NCBI RefSeq assembly: GCF_019857225.1
Contig: NZ_JAFJSY010000001.1
Coordinates: 186,001 to 250,000, forward strand
Source of the DNA: Streptomyces plumbidurans
GTDB lineage: Bacteria; Actinomycetota; Actinomycetes; Streptomycetales; Streptomycetaceae
Direction: 5' to 3'
Length of the DNA: 64,000 nt
Below the pieces are notes generated by a model that searched no databases, was not told the origin of the DNA, and was given only the letters and a program-made list of their open reading frames with translations. Numbering within the stretch: position 1 is the stretch's first letter; the number at the start of each line of letters is the position of its first letter. Shown in pieces: positions 47,294-55,936 of this stretch. A program made the translations under genes and the position numbers.

Positions 47294-48228
47294 CAGTCGG
47301 CCTCCCGGAACGCGCGGACGAGGTAGGAGCAGATGACGCCGAAGGCCAGCACGAAGATGACGACGGCGAGGGCGGAGCCGTAGCCGAGGCGCAGGGACTG
47401 GAAGGCGGTCGAGTACATGTAGGTGCTCAGCAGCTCGGACGAGTGGTAGGGGCCGCCGCGGGTCAGGGACCACACGACGTCGAAGGAGCGCAGCGAGTCG
47501 ATGATGATGACGGACAGAACGACCGCGTTGACACTGCGCAGTTGGGGCAGGGTGACATGGCGGAAGCGCTGCCAGGCACTCGCGCCGTCGACCTTGGCGG
47601 CCTCGTACAGCGCGGGGTCGATGCCCTTGAGGCCGGCCAGGTACAGGACCATGACGTAGCCGATCTGCCGCCACAGCGCGGGCACGATCACCGCGTACAG
47701 GGCGGTGTCCTGGTCGGCGAGCCAGGGGTGTTGGAGGCTGCCGAGGCCGACCGCGTCCAGGAGGCGGTTGAGGACGCCGTCGGGCTGGTAGATCGCCTGC
47801 CAGACCAGGGCGGTCGCGACCAGGGAGAAGACGACGGGCAGGAACAGGGCGGCGCGGTAGAAGCCGACGCCGCGCCGTTCCTGCTGGAGCAGCAGGGCGG
47901 CGGCGAGGCCGAGGACGGCGGACAGGCCGCCGAAGACGACCAGCCACAGCACGGTGTGGGCGGCCGCGCTGCGGAAGACGTCGTCGTTCGCCATCTCCCG
48001 GAAGTTGTCCAGGCCGACGAACTGCGGTGTCGAGACGCCGTCCCATTTGGTCAGGGCGAGGTAGAAGCCCTGCAGGGCGGGCCAGAAGACCCACACGGAC
48101 TCGGCGAGCAGCGGGACCAGGACGAAGGCGAGGACGAGGGGTGGGGTGCGCCGGGGGCCCCGGGCCCGCTTGCCGCCTGCGGGCGTGCGGGCCGGGGACT
48201 TCCGTTCGGGTGCGGTCAGGACGGCCAT
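47293..48228 (-). CDS. Sugar ABC transporter permease (MalF type)
   Basis: A 311-residue permease with six hydrophobic segments, the EAA loop EAAKVDGASAWQRFRHVTLP (about 210-229), and a basic N-terminal tail (KRARGPRR). Start ATG one base after the binding-protein stop. Confidence 0.93.
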   Translation of the reverse strand: MAVLTAPERKSPARTPAGGKRARGPRRTPPLVLAFVLVPLLAESVWVFWPALQGFYLALTKWDGVSTPQFVGLDNFREMANDDVFRSAAAHTVLWLVVFGGLSAVLGLAAALLLQQERRGVGFYRAALFLPVVFSLVATALVWQAIYQPDGVLNRLLDAVGLGSLQHPWLADQDTALYAVIVPALWRQIGYVMVLYLAGLKGIDPALYEAAKVDGASAWQRFRHVTLPQLRSVNAVVLSVIIIDSLRSFDVVWSLTRGGPYHSSELLSTYMYSTAFQSLRLGYGSALAVVIFVLAFGVICSYLVRAFREAD

Positions 48229-48229
48229 C

Positions 48230-49522
48230 TCAGGCGTTCCAGATCTTCTCGGCGTCGCGTTGCCAGTCGGTCAGGATGGAGCCGATCTGCTGGGGCTTGG
48301 CCAGGAACTTGGTGAGCGCGGTGTCGGCGGTGGGCTGGAGCGCGTCGCTGGAGTCGCGGTTGAAGAACTGGGTGATCTCGGTGGCCGAGGCGACGTGTGC
48401 CCGGCCCTTCTTGACCAGCGCGGTCCCGGCGTCCTTGGCGTCGGGGTTGCAGGGCAGGACGGTGCCGGAGGAGCCCTTGATGTAGGTCTCCTGGGCCTCG
48501 ACGGTGGCGAGGTAACGCATCAGGTCGTAGACCTGCTCGCGGCGGCCGGTGCGGGCGCTGGCGAAGTAGCCGTCGACGGGGGCCTCTTCGGCGAGCGGGA
48601 CCTTGGCGTCGATGATCGGGAAGCGGAAGAAGTCGATGTCGTCCAGGGCGTTCTTGGGTGCCGAGTCGGCGAAGAAGGTGCCGATGAGCATCATGCCGGT
48701 CTTGCCGTTGAGCAGGGCGGTCGTGGCGTCCTGGAAGGCGAGGGCGGTGCCGTTCGGGTCGAAGTAGCGATGCACCTCCTGCCAGCGGTCGAAGACCTTG
48801 CGCACCTCGGGGTCGTCGAACCGGTGCTTCCCGGCGAGGAGTTCACGGTGGTACTGGGCGCCGTTGATGCGGATGTCGAGGTAGTCGAACCAGGCGGAGG
48901 CCACCCACGGGGTGTTGCCGCCGGCGCCGAGCCCGATCGGGGCGATGCCCTTGCTCTTGAGCTTGTCGCACAGGTCGAGGAAGTCGTCCCAGCTCTTGGG
49001 GAGTTCACGCACGCCCCACTTGGCGAAGTTGGACTTGCGGTAGAACATGCCCCACCAGTAGTAGGTGGCGGGCACGAAGACCTTCTTGCCGGCGCTGGAG
49101 GTGCACAGCTTGTTCTGTGCCTTGGAGTAGCGCTTGAGGTCGTGCGAGGAGTTCCACACCTCGTCGAGGTCGAGCAGCAGGTTCTTCTTGGCGTACGCGT
49201 CCGCCACCGAGCCGGGGTACCAGGTGTAGACGTCCGGCGGGTTGGCCGAGGTGAGATACGTCGGCAGCTGGGTGCGGAACGTCTCGGCGGCGACGGTGTT
49301 GAGGCTCGCCTTGCCTGAGCCCTTCTTGGCGTAGGCGGCGACGATGTCCTCCATCGCCGTCTTGGCCTGCGGGGCCGAGAGGTTGGACTGGAGCGTCACA
49401 TTGCCCTTGGAGGAGCTCTTGCCCGAGGAGGTCGAGGTGACGCAGCCGCTGAGCAGTGCCGCTGTCCCGGCGGCACCGAGTCCGCCGAGGAACCGGCGTC
49501 GGCTGGGCTGAAGGTTGGCCAT
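48230..49522 (-). CDS. Sugar ABC transporter substrate-binding lipoprotein
   Basis: A 430-residue family 1 binding protein. The N-terminus SRRRFLGGLGAAGTAALLSGC combines a twin-arginine motif with a lipobox (Cys27), so Tat export and lipidation are both likely. A Ser-rich linker precedes the mature domain (NPPDVYTWYPG; PATYYWWGMFYRKSNF; GLGAGGNTPWVASAWFDYL). Linked to alpha-galactosidases, its ligands are probably melibiose or raffinose-type sugars. Starts 14 bases after the GH27 stop. An AT-rich 14-mer supplies its ribosome site (AGGA). Confidence 0.92.
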   Translation of the reverse strand: MANLQPSRRRFLGGLGAAGTAALLSGCVTSTSSGKSSSKGNVTLQSNLSAPQAKTAMEDIVAAYAKKGSGKASLNTVAAETFRTQLPTYLTSANPPDVYTWYPGSVADAYAKKNLLLDLDEVWNSSHDLKRYSKAQNKLCTSSAGKKVFVPATYYWWGMFYRKSNFAKWGVRELPKSWDDFLDLCDKLKSKGIAPIGLGAGGNTPWVASAWFDYLDIRINGAQYHRELLAGKHRFDDPEVRKVFDRWQEVHRYFDPNGTALAFQDATTALLNGKTGMMLIGTFFADSAPKNALDDIDFFRFPIIDAKVPLAEEAPVDGYFASARTGRREQVYDLMRYLATVEAQETYIKGSSGTVLPCNPDAKDAGTALVKKGRAHVASATEITQFFNRDSSDALQPTADTALTKFLAKPQQIGSILTDWQRDAEKIWNA

Positions 49523-49527
49523 GATTG

Positions 49528-49541
49528 ATTCCTAATTTATT
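49528..49541. promoter_or_regulatory. AT-rich 14-mer ATTCCTAATTTATT, copy 1 (before the binding-protein gene)
   Basis: Identical 14 bases recur upstream of the GH27 gene (51681-51694). On the coding strand it reads AATAAATTAGGAAT and its AGGA can serve as the binding-protein ribosome site. TTAGGAA resembles half-sites I recall for ROK-family sugar regulators. Confidence 0.45.
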
Positions 49542-51639
49542 TGAATTGGGTCCGGTGCACGTAGCCGTCGACTCCGCGGAACACCGCGTCGACGGCTCCG
49601 TCCGGTCCGGCGACCGCGCCGAGCGCACCGTCGAGGGCGGCGCTCGGGAACTCCTCCCGCTTGCTCCAGCCCTGCCAGGCGCCGTCGGCGTACCGCTGCT
49701 GCCAGAGCGTGTAGTCGGCGGCCCGCGCGTACAGCACGACCGCGTCCCCGGTGGCGACCAGCGTCGGACTGCCGCTGACGGTCCCGCCGAGCGAACTCCA
49801 CGCCGACCACTGGCCCGACGCGTCCCGGGTGCGGGTCCAGATCTCGTCGGCGGCGGTGCGCACGGCGACATGGACGCGGCCCGCGCTGTCGACGACGGCG
49901 GACGGACGGCCGTAGGTCTGCTTGTCACCGGGCAGTCCGAGCGACATCCAGCCGGTCGCGGGGCCGCGCTGCACCACCGCGCCGTCGGCGCCGCGCGCGA
50001 ACAGTGTCCAGTGCGCCGGGTCGGTGAACACCACGGACGGCGCGTCGGTCAACTCGCCGCCCAGCGACTGCCATTGAGCCCAGTGGCCGTGGTCGTAGCT
50101 GCGCCGGTAGGCGCGGTCGTCGGTGCCCCGCACGAAGACGTCGATACGGCCGTCGGCGGAGGCGTACGCGGCGGGCTGGCCAACGAACTTCCCGTGGGTC
50201 GGGCCGCCGAGATCACGCCGCCCGTTGTCGTTCGCGGCGACGAGCGAGCCGTGCGGGCCGCGGAAGAAGGTGGTCAGGCCGGAGCCCTCGCGCACCACGG
50301 CCGGGCTCGCCGAACTCTTCTCCCCCAGGCTGGTGCCGGGCGCGGCGTCAGTGCCGGTCAGCTTCAGGAACGCGGTGCCGTGCGCGGGGACCTCGACGGT
50401 GTACGAGCCGGTGTGCGTGCCCCGGTCGGCGCGCGCCCGCAGGTCGCGGACCTGGACCTTTCCGCCGAGGCCGGCGTCGGCGAAGCGCACGGTCCGCTCG
50501 GCGGGTCTGTCGGAGCGGTTGAGCAGGACGACCGCGCGGCGGCCGTGGCCCGTGAGGACCTTGCTGTAGACGTCGCCGGTCGCGTCGGTCGCCACCCGGA
50601 CGCCCTGGACGGCCAGCGGGTCCTGGTCGACGGCGATGATCTCCGGGTTGCGGAGCGTCCTCAGCATGGATTCGGACAGGGTGCGCGGGTCGGAGCCCAG
50701 CATCAGCGGCGAGCCCATCTCGGCCCACATCACGAACTGGCTGGTGGACTCCTCCTGCGTCAGCTCGTACGTCCCGTCGGTCATCTTCCGCATGGGGATG
50801 AGGTAGTCGGGGTCGTTGTGGTGGCCGGGGCCCTGTGCCTCGGGGTGCCAGGCGTTGGCGTCCATGTTGCGCAGGATGTTGGGCCACTGGCCGGGGCTCG
50901 GGGTGCCCCAGGCGATGTCGGTGCCGGTGCGCCAGGAGTCGGCGGTCGTCGGGCCGTAGACGTAGGTGTTGTGCGCGTCCTGCTCGGGGGTGTGCGGCAG
51001 GCCCCAGTCGTCGGTGAGCGGGTTGCACAGGTTCAGCAGCATCTTCCGGCCGGACTTGGCGACCGCGTCGCTGAACTCCTTGAACGCGGGCCCCGGATCG
51101 AGCTTGGCGCCGATGCCGCACAGGAAGTCGACCTTGACGGCGTCGAACTTCCAGGCCGCGAACTGCTTGGCGTCCTGGTCGTAGTACCCGCGGCTGCCGA
51201 GGCCGCAGCTCTTGCCGCCGTCGTAGGTGCCGGCGTCGGTGTAGATGCCGGCGCGCAGCCCTCGCTTGTGCAAATAGGAAACCAGCGCCGGGATGCCGGA
51301 GGGGAAGCGCTCCGGGTTGGCGGTCAACCGCCCCTGTGCGTCACGGGGGTTGTCGGCCTGCCAGCCGCCGTCGAGCCACACGATGTCGTAACCGGCGTCG
51401 CGCAGGCCGCTGCTGACCAGCTTGTCGGCGACGGCGCGCACCTCCGTCTCGGTGGGCGCGCCGATGCCGTAGTAGGTGTTCCAGCCCATGTAGGGCGTTG
51501 GTGCGAGACCGCTGTCGTAGTACGCGGGAGCGCCCTGGTCCACGGCGCCCTGCGCGGTGGCCGTGGGAGCGGCGGTCACGGTGAGAACGGTCGCGACGGC
51601 GGCTGTCGCCGCCAAGCCTTGCAGGGGTGAAGTCGTCAC
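49537..51639 (-). CDS. Secreted GH27 alpha-galactosidase with C-terminal lectin-like propeller
   Basis: A 700-residue protein. Signal peptide 1 to about 30 (LAATAAVATVLTVTAAPTATA). GH27 barrel from about 45 to 330 (PTPYMGWNTYY; WLDGGW; nucleophile in FDAVKVDFLCG; acid/base in HHNDPDYLIP) and a beta domain to about 425. The rest consists of five or six repeats of the PLL/tectonin type (DVFVRGTDDRAYRRSY; WQSLGG; WSSLGG), a sugar-binding propeller. GTG 51639 begins the signal peptide directly after a promoter, so the message is probably leaderless. It frees galactose outside the cell and binds polysaccharide. Confidence 0.92.
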   Translation of the reverse strand: MTTSPLQGLAATAAVATVLTVTAAPTATAQGAVDQGAPAYYDSGLAPTPYMGWNTYYGIGAPTETEVRAVADKLVSSGLRDAGYDIVWLDGGWQADNPRDAQGRLTANPERFPSGIPALVSYLHKRGLRAGIYTDAGTYDGGKSCGLGSRGYYDQDAKQFAAWKFDAVKVDFLCGIGAKLDPGPAFKEFSDAVAKSGRKMLLNLCNPLTDDWGLPHTPEQDAHNTYVYGPTTADSWRTGTDIAWGTPSPGQWPNILRNMDANAWHPEAQGPGHHNDPDYLIPMRKMTDGTYELTQEESTSQFVMWAEMGSPLMLGSDPRTLSESMLRTLRNPEIIAVDQDPLAVQGVRVATDATGDVYSKVLTGHGRRAVVLLNRSDRPAERTVRFADAGLGGKVQVRDLRARADRGTHTGSYTVEVPAHGTAFLKLTGTDAAPGTSLGEKSSASPAVVREGSGLTTFFRGPHGSLVAANDNGRRDLGGPTHGKFVGQPAAYASADGRIDVFVRGTDDRAYRRSYDHGHWAQWQSLGGELTDAPSVVFTDPAHWTLFARGADGAVVQRGPATGWMSLGLPGDKQTYGRPSAVVDSAGRVHVAVRTAADEIWTRTRDASGQWSAWSSLGGTVSGSPTLVATGDAVVLYARAADYTLWQQRYADGAWQGWSKREEFPSAALDGALGAVAGPDGAVDAVFRGVDGYVHRTQFK

Positions 51640-51646
51640 GGCGAAG

Positions 51647-51675
51647 ACTGTGGCCCGTGGCCGGAACCCTGTCAA
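51647..51675 (-). promoter_or_regulatory. Promoter of the leaderless GH27-galactose operon
   Basis: Minus strand TTGACA (51675-51670), 17-base spacer, CACAGT (51652-51647), then 7 bases to the GTG start. No ribosome site is present, so transcription likely starts at the codon. Confidence 0.5.
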
Positions 51676-51680
51676 TATTA

Positions 51681-51694
51681 ATTCCTAATTTATT
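51681..51694. promoter_or_regulatory. AT-rich 14-mer ATTCCTAATTTATT, copy 2 (before GH27)
   Basis: Lies 5 bases upstream of the -35 of the GH27 promoter, inside an AT-rich block of about 25 bases that stands out against the GC-rich genome. Exact match to copy 1. Confidence 0.55.
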
Positions 51695-51724
51695 CAAACA
51701 CCCAGGATCCCGCTGTCACAGGTC

Positions 51725-51753
51725 TTGACACCCACCCCACCCAGGTGCACTGT
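51725..51753 (+). promoter_or_regulatory. Promoter of the GH2 gene
   Basis: TTGACA, 17-base spacer, CACTGT; transcription would begin near 51760, inside the LacI-type palindrome. Confidence 0.5.
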
Positions 51754-51754
51754 T

Positions 51755-51768
51755 TGGCAACGTTGTCA
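51755..51768. promoter_or_regulatory. LacI-family operator before the GH2 gene
   Basis: TGGCAACGTTGTCA differs by one base from a perfect 14-base palindrome centred on CG. This is the classic form for LacI/GalR-family sites in Streptomyces glycosidase genes. No LacI gene lies in the window. Confidence 0.6.
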
Positions 51769-51800
51769 GAGGCCAATGTCGCTGATCGGAGCCGCAGTTC

Positions 51801-54800
51801 ATGTCGGACCAGTCCCTCAGACCTTCGCGTCGCACCCTGCTGTCCACCGGGTCCACGCTCCTCGCAGGTTTCGGCCTCGGCATGGCCCTCCCCGCCGATG
51901 CCCTTGCGTCGAGTTCCGGGTCGCCGGACCGGCCCGCCGCACCCGGCGAACTCGCCGCCTACCGCCCCGTCGAGGTCTCCTCCACCGACTACGCGCCCAC
52001 GCCCGCCGAGTTCGCCGTCGACGGCGTCCCCGCGGCGGGCGTGCGCGGCACCGGCTGGCGCGCCGCGGACGGCGACCCGCAGTGGATCTCCGTCGACCTC
52101 CAGGCCCTGTGCGAGGTCGAGTCGGTCCACCTCACCTTCGAGGCGACCTCGGACGACCCGCCCTTCGTCGGCTCCTCCGGCAGCAACCCGCGCACCGACA
52201 CCACCGGCCAGGAGATCCTCTCCAGCTGCGCGGTGGACTACGTCGTCGAGACCTCGCGCGACCACAAGAGCTGGACGCAGATCTACAGCACCACCTCCGG
52301 CAAGGGCGGCGCCGTCGAGATCGCACCGGCGAAGCCGGTCACCGCCCGCTGGGTCCGCATGACCGTGCACAAGCGCTCCAACACCAACCCGCTCGGCCTC
52401 AACGGCTTCCAGGTCTACGGCACCTGCCGCACCGAGCGCCCGCATGTCACCGGCTGGACCGACTGGGGCACCCACCACCGCACTCCCCCGGCCCTGAAGG
52501 TTGCCGCGGACGGCACCGTGCCGCTGGAGTCCGGCTGGGACCTGACCATGGACGACTGGGCCGACGGGGACGGTGCCGCGCTGTCGAAGCCGGCCCTGGA
52601 CACCAGCGGCTGGCTGCCCGCGACGGTGCCCGGCACGGTGCTCACCTCGCTGGTGGACCAGGGCAAACTGCCCGAACCGGTGGCCGGCTTCGGCAACCTC
52701 CATGTCCCGGAGGCCCTTTCGCGCCACTCCTGGTGGTACCGGCGCGGCTTCCGCCTCCCCAAGGGCGTGCGCACCGGCGCCGGACGCCGTCTCTGGCTGG
52801 AGTTCGACGGGGTCAACCACAAGGCCGAGGTGTGGCTGAACGGCAGCCGGGTCGGAGAGGTCACCTTCCCGTTCGCGCGGGCCGCGTTCGACGTGACGAG
52901 CCTGATCGGCGACGGCGGCAGTGACAGCGGCAGCGGCAGCGGCGGTGAGCAGGCGCTGGCCGTGAAGATCACGCCCATGCCGTTCCCCGGCAGCCCCGCC
53001 GACAAGGGCCCGGCGGGCTCGTCGTGGGTCGACGCCGGGGCGAACATGATGAACCGCAACTCGCCCACCTACCTGGCCTCTTCGGGCTGGGACTGGATGC
53101 CCGCGGTGCGCGACCGCGCGGCCGGCATCTGGAACCACGTCCGGCTGCGCTCGACGGGCGCCGCCGTCCTCGGCGACCCCCGCGTGGACACCCGCCTGCC
53201 CGACCTGCCCGACACCGGTACGGCCGAGCTGACCATCCTCGTCCCGGTGCGCAACGCGGACCCCGACGACCGGCGCGTGACCGTCTCCGCGTCCTTCGAC
53301 GGCATCCGGCTGTCCCAGACGGTCACGATCCCAGGCGGCAAGACGGCCGACGTCACCTTCACACCCGCCGACCACTCGCAACTGAGGCTCAAGAACCCCA
53401 AGTTGTGGTGGCCCAACGGCTACGGCGACCCGGCCCTGCACGACCTCACCCTCACCGCCACGGTCAACGGCGCACAGAGCGACCGGCGCACCACCCGCTT
53501 CGGGATACGCCAGTTCGGCTACGAGTCGGAAGTGCCGCTCACCTTCCAGTCCGGCAGCGACGCCTACGCGCAGAAGGTGACCTTCACCCGCCGCACGGCC
53601 CGCTACGTGCGCATCATGTGCCGTACGCGGGCGACGAGTTGGGGCTCGTCGATGTGGGCCCTGTCGGTCACCGACAGCTCGGCTCCCGGCACCGACCTCG
53701 CCCTGCACAAGGACGCCACGTCCTCCTCCGTGGACGATCCGGGGAACAAGCCCGGCAACGCCACCGACGGCGACGACGGCACCCGCTGGTCCTCCTCCTT
53801 CGAAGACGACCAGTGGATCCGGGTCGACCTCGGCTCGTCCGTCTCCTTCGACGCCGTGACCATCACCTGGGAGCAGGCCTACGCCCGCACGTTCACCGTC
53901 CAGGTCTCGGACGACGGCGACAACTGGACGGACGCTGCCGACGTCGACAACACGGCGGTCCCGCTGCCGTTCCGCAGCAGCGGCTCGGCGGCGCTGCAGA
54001 CGGTGGACTTCACCGCGCGGACCGCCCGGCATCTGCGGATCAACTGCCATGACCGCGCCACCAGTTGGGGCTCGTCGATGTGGAGCCTGTCGGTCCTGGA
54101 CAGCTCCGCTCCGGACAAGGACCTGGCCCTGCACCAGCAGGCCACGGCCTCGTCGGAGGACGAGGACGACCACAAGGCGGGCAACGCCACCGACGGCGAT
54201 CCCAACTCCCGCTGGTCCTCCGTCTACGAGGACGACCAGTGGATCGCGGTCGACCTCGGCTCCTCGGTGACGTTCGACCGCGTGGCGATCCTGTGGGAGA
54301 CGGCGTACGCGAAGTCGTTCACGATCCAGGTCTCCGACGACGGCACGACGTGGACGGACGTGAAGTCGGTCGACAACAGCACCGTGCCGCTGAAGATCAG
54401 CGTCAACGGGGTGCGGGTCTTCTGCCGCGGCGGCAACTGGGGCTGGGACGAACTGCTGCGCCGCATGCCGGCCTCGCGCATGGACACGGCGGTGCGGATG
54501 CACCGGGACATGAACTTCACGATGATCCGCAACTGGGTGGCAAGCTCCAACCGCGAGGAGTTCTACGCCAGTTGCGACGAGCACGGACTGCTGGTGTGGA
54601 ACGACTTCCCCAACGCCTGGGGCATGGACCCGCCGGACCACAAGGCCTTCCTCGACCTGGCCGAGGACACCGTGCTCCGCTACCGCATCCACCCCAGCGT
54701 CGTCGTGTGGTGCGGCGCCAACGAGGGCAACCCGCCCGGACCGGTGGACGACGGCATGCGGGCGGCGGTGCGCGCCCAGGCGCCGGACGTGCTCTACCAG

Positions 54801-55877
54801 AACAACTCGGCGGGCGGGATCGTCTCCGGCGGCGGCCCCTACAGCTGGGTGGACCCCGAGCGCTACTACTCCGCCTCCACCTACGGCAGCGGCAGCTTCG
54901 GCTTCCACACCGAGATCGGCATGCCGGTCGTGCCGACCGCGGAGTCCATGCGCAACCTCGTCGGCGACGAGCCCGAGTGGCCGATCGGCGGCGCCTGGTA
55001 CTACCACGACTGGAGCACCAAGGGGAATCAGGCGCCGCAGAACTACCGCGCGGCCATCGAGACCCGGCTCGGCACGGCGAAGGATCTCGACGACTTCTGC
55101 CGCAAGGCGCAGTTCGTCAACTTCGAGAGCCACCGCGCCATGTTCGAGGCCTGGAACGCCAACCTGTGGGACGACGCGAGCGGGTTGATGCTGTGGATGT
55201 CCCATCCCGCCTGGTACAGCACGGTGTGGCAGACCTACGACTACGACTTCGACGTCAACGGCGCCTACTACGGCGCCCGCAAGGCCAGTGAACCCGTCCA
55301 TGTGCAGGTCGGCCCCGACGGCCGGGTCATCGCGGTCAACCACACCCCGCACGCGCTGACCGGCGCCACGGTCTCCGCCCGCCGCTACGACCTCGCAGGC
55401 CACGCCCACGGCCCCGAGCAGCGGGGGTCCGTGGACGTCGCGCGCTCCTCGACCGCGGACGCGTTCACCCTGGACGACCAGGACGGCCTGCCGGCTCTGC
55501 ACCTGCTGCGGCTCCGACTGGCCGACGCACACGGTCGGTTGTTGTCGGAGAACACCTACTGGCAATACGGCAAGCCCGAGGACATGCAGGCGCTCACCGC
55601 CCTCGAACTGTCCCGGGTGTCGGTCGACACCTCCGGCACCCGCACCTCGGGCGGCCGCCGCGAGCTGTCGGCACGGCTGCGCAACCGCGGCTCCTCGGTG
55701 GCGGCGATGGTCCGCGTCTCCCTCGTCGACGCGAAGGGCCACCGGGTGCTGCCCGCGCAGTACAGCGACAACTACCTGTGGCTGCTGCCCGGCGAGTCCC
55801 GCACCCTCACGGTGTCCTGGCCCGCCGACGCGCCGGCGACGGCACGGCTGAAGGTGGAGCCGTACAACGCCCGCTGA
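51801..55877 (+). CDS. Secreted GH2 glycosidase with three CBM32-like domains, two inserted in the catalytic fold
   Basis: A 1358-residue protein. Tat signal (PSRRTLLSTGSTLLAGFGLG). A discoidin/CBM32-like domain at about 50-205 is followed by the GH2 sugar-binding jelly roll and beta-sandwich (about 235-575; WLEFDGVNHKAEVWLNG, KLWWPNGYGDP). Two near-identical CBM32-like repeats follow at about 580-865 (SWGSSMWALSVTDSS; NATDGDDGTRWSSSFEDDQW and its copy). The barrel resumes with SVNGVRVFCRGGNWGWDE and holds acid/base Glu in WCGANEGNPPG and nucleophile Glu in FHTEIGMPVVP. Closest in plan to exo-beta-glucosaminidase or mannosidase enzymes; substrate not certain. Alone on its transcript. Confidence 0.88.
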   Translation: MSDQSLRPSRRTLLSTGSTLLAGFGLGMALPADALASSSGSPDRPAAPGELAAYRPVEVSSTDYAPTPAEFAVDGVPAAGVRGTGWRAADGDPQWISVDLQALCEVESVHLTFEATSDDPPFVGSSGSNPRTDTTGQEILSSCAVDYVVETSRDHKSWTQIYSTTSGKGGAVEIAPAKPVTARWVRMTVHKRSNTNPLGLNGFQVYGTCRTERPHVTGWTDWGTHHRTPPALKVAADGTVPLESGWDLTMDDWADGDGAALSKPALDTSGWLPATVPGTVLTSLVDQGKLPEPVAGFGNLHVPEALSRHSWWYRRGFRLPKGVRTGAGRRLWLEFDGVNHKAEVWLNGSRVGEVTFPFARAAFDVTSLIGDGGSDSGSGSGGEQALAVKITPMPFPGSPADKGPAGSSWVDAGANMMNRNSPTYLASSGWDWMPAVRDRAAGIWNHVRLRSTGAAVLGDPRVDTRLPDLPDTGTAELTILVPVRNADPDDRRVTVSASFDGIRLSQTVTIPGGKTADVTFTPADHSQLRLKNPKLWWPNGYGDPALHDLTLTATVNGAQSDRRTTRFGIRQFGYESEVPLTFQSGSDAYAQKVTFTRRTARYVRIMCRTRATSWGSSMWALSVTDSSAPGTDLALHKDATSSSVDDPGNKPGNATDGDDGTRWSSSFEDDQWIRVDLGSSVSFDAVTITWEQAYARTFTVQVSDDGDNWTDAADVDNTAVPLPFRSSGSAALQTVDFTARTARHLRINCHDRATSWGSSMWSLSVLDSSAPDKDLALHQQATASSEDEDDHKAGNATDGDPNSRWSSVYEDDQWIAVDLGSSVTFDRVAILWETAYAKSFTIQVSDDGTTWTDVKSVDNSTVPLKISVNGVRVFCRGGNWGWDELLRRMPASRMDTAVRMHRDMNFTMIRNWVASSNREEFYASCDEHGLLVWNDFPNAWGMDPPDHKAFLDLAEDTVLRYRIHPSVVVWCGANEGNPPGPVDDGMRAAVRAQAPDVLYQNNSAGGIVSGGGPYSWVDPERYYSASTYGSGSFGFHTEIGMPVVPTAESMRNLVGDEPEWPIGGAWYYHDWSTKGNQAPQNYRAAIETRLGTAKDLDDFCRKAQFVNFESHRAMFEAWNANLWDDASGLMLWMSHPAWYSTVWQTYDYDFDVNGAYYGARKASEPVHVQVGPDGRVIAVNHTPHALTGATVSARRYDLAGHAHGPEQRGSVDVARSSTADAFTLDDQDGLPALHLLRLRLADAHGRLLSENTYWQYGKPEDMQALTALELSRVSVDTSGTRTSGGRRELSARLRNRGSSVAAMVRVSLVDAKGHRVLPAQYSDNYLWLLPGESRTLTVSWPADAPATARLKVEPYNAR

Positions 55878-55898
55878 CCATCAGGGAGTTCGCTGGCA

Positions 55899-55936
55899 TG
55901 GTCAGCCCTCGGTCGCACTCGACCGAGGGCTGACCA
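55899..55936. terminator. Bidirectional terminator overlapping the response-regulator 3' end
   Basis: Seventeen-base perfect arms (TGGTCAGCCCTCGGTCG and complement) with a CACT loop. The stop codon and last codons of the regulator lie in the stem, so the hairpin doubles as coding sequence. It separates the convergent GH2 and regulator genes. Confidence 0.85.

Noticed and set aside
49537-51675. Start of GH27 at TTG 51675
   Set aside because: That TTG is the first part of a TTGACA -35 box; the signal peptide begins at GTG 51639.
51690-55742. A 1350-codon open frame antisense to the GH2 gene
   Set aside because: It is the GC-bias mirror of the GH2 coding sequence, with low-complexity Arg/Gly/Val-rich translation and no domain; the plus-strand frame has Tat signal, GH2 and CBM32 motifs.
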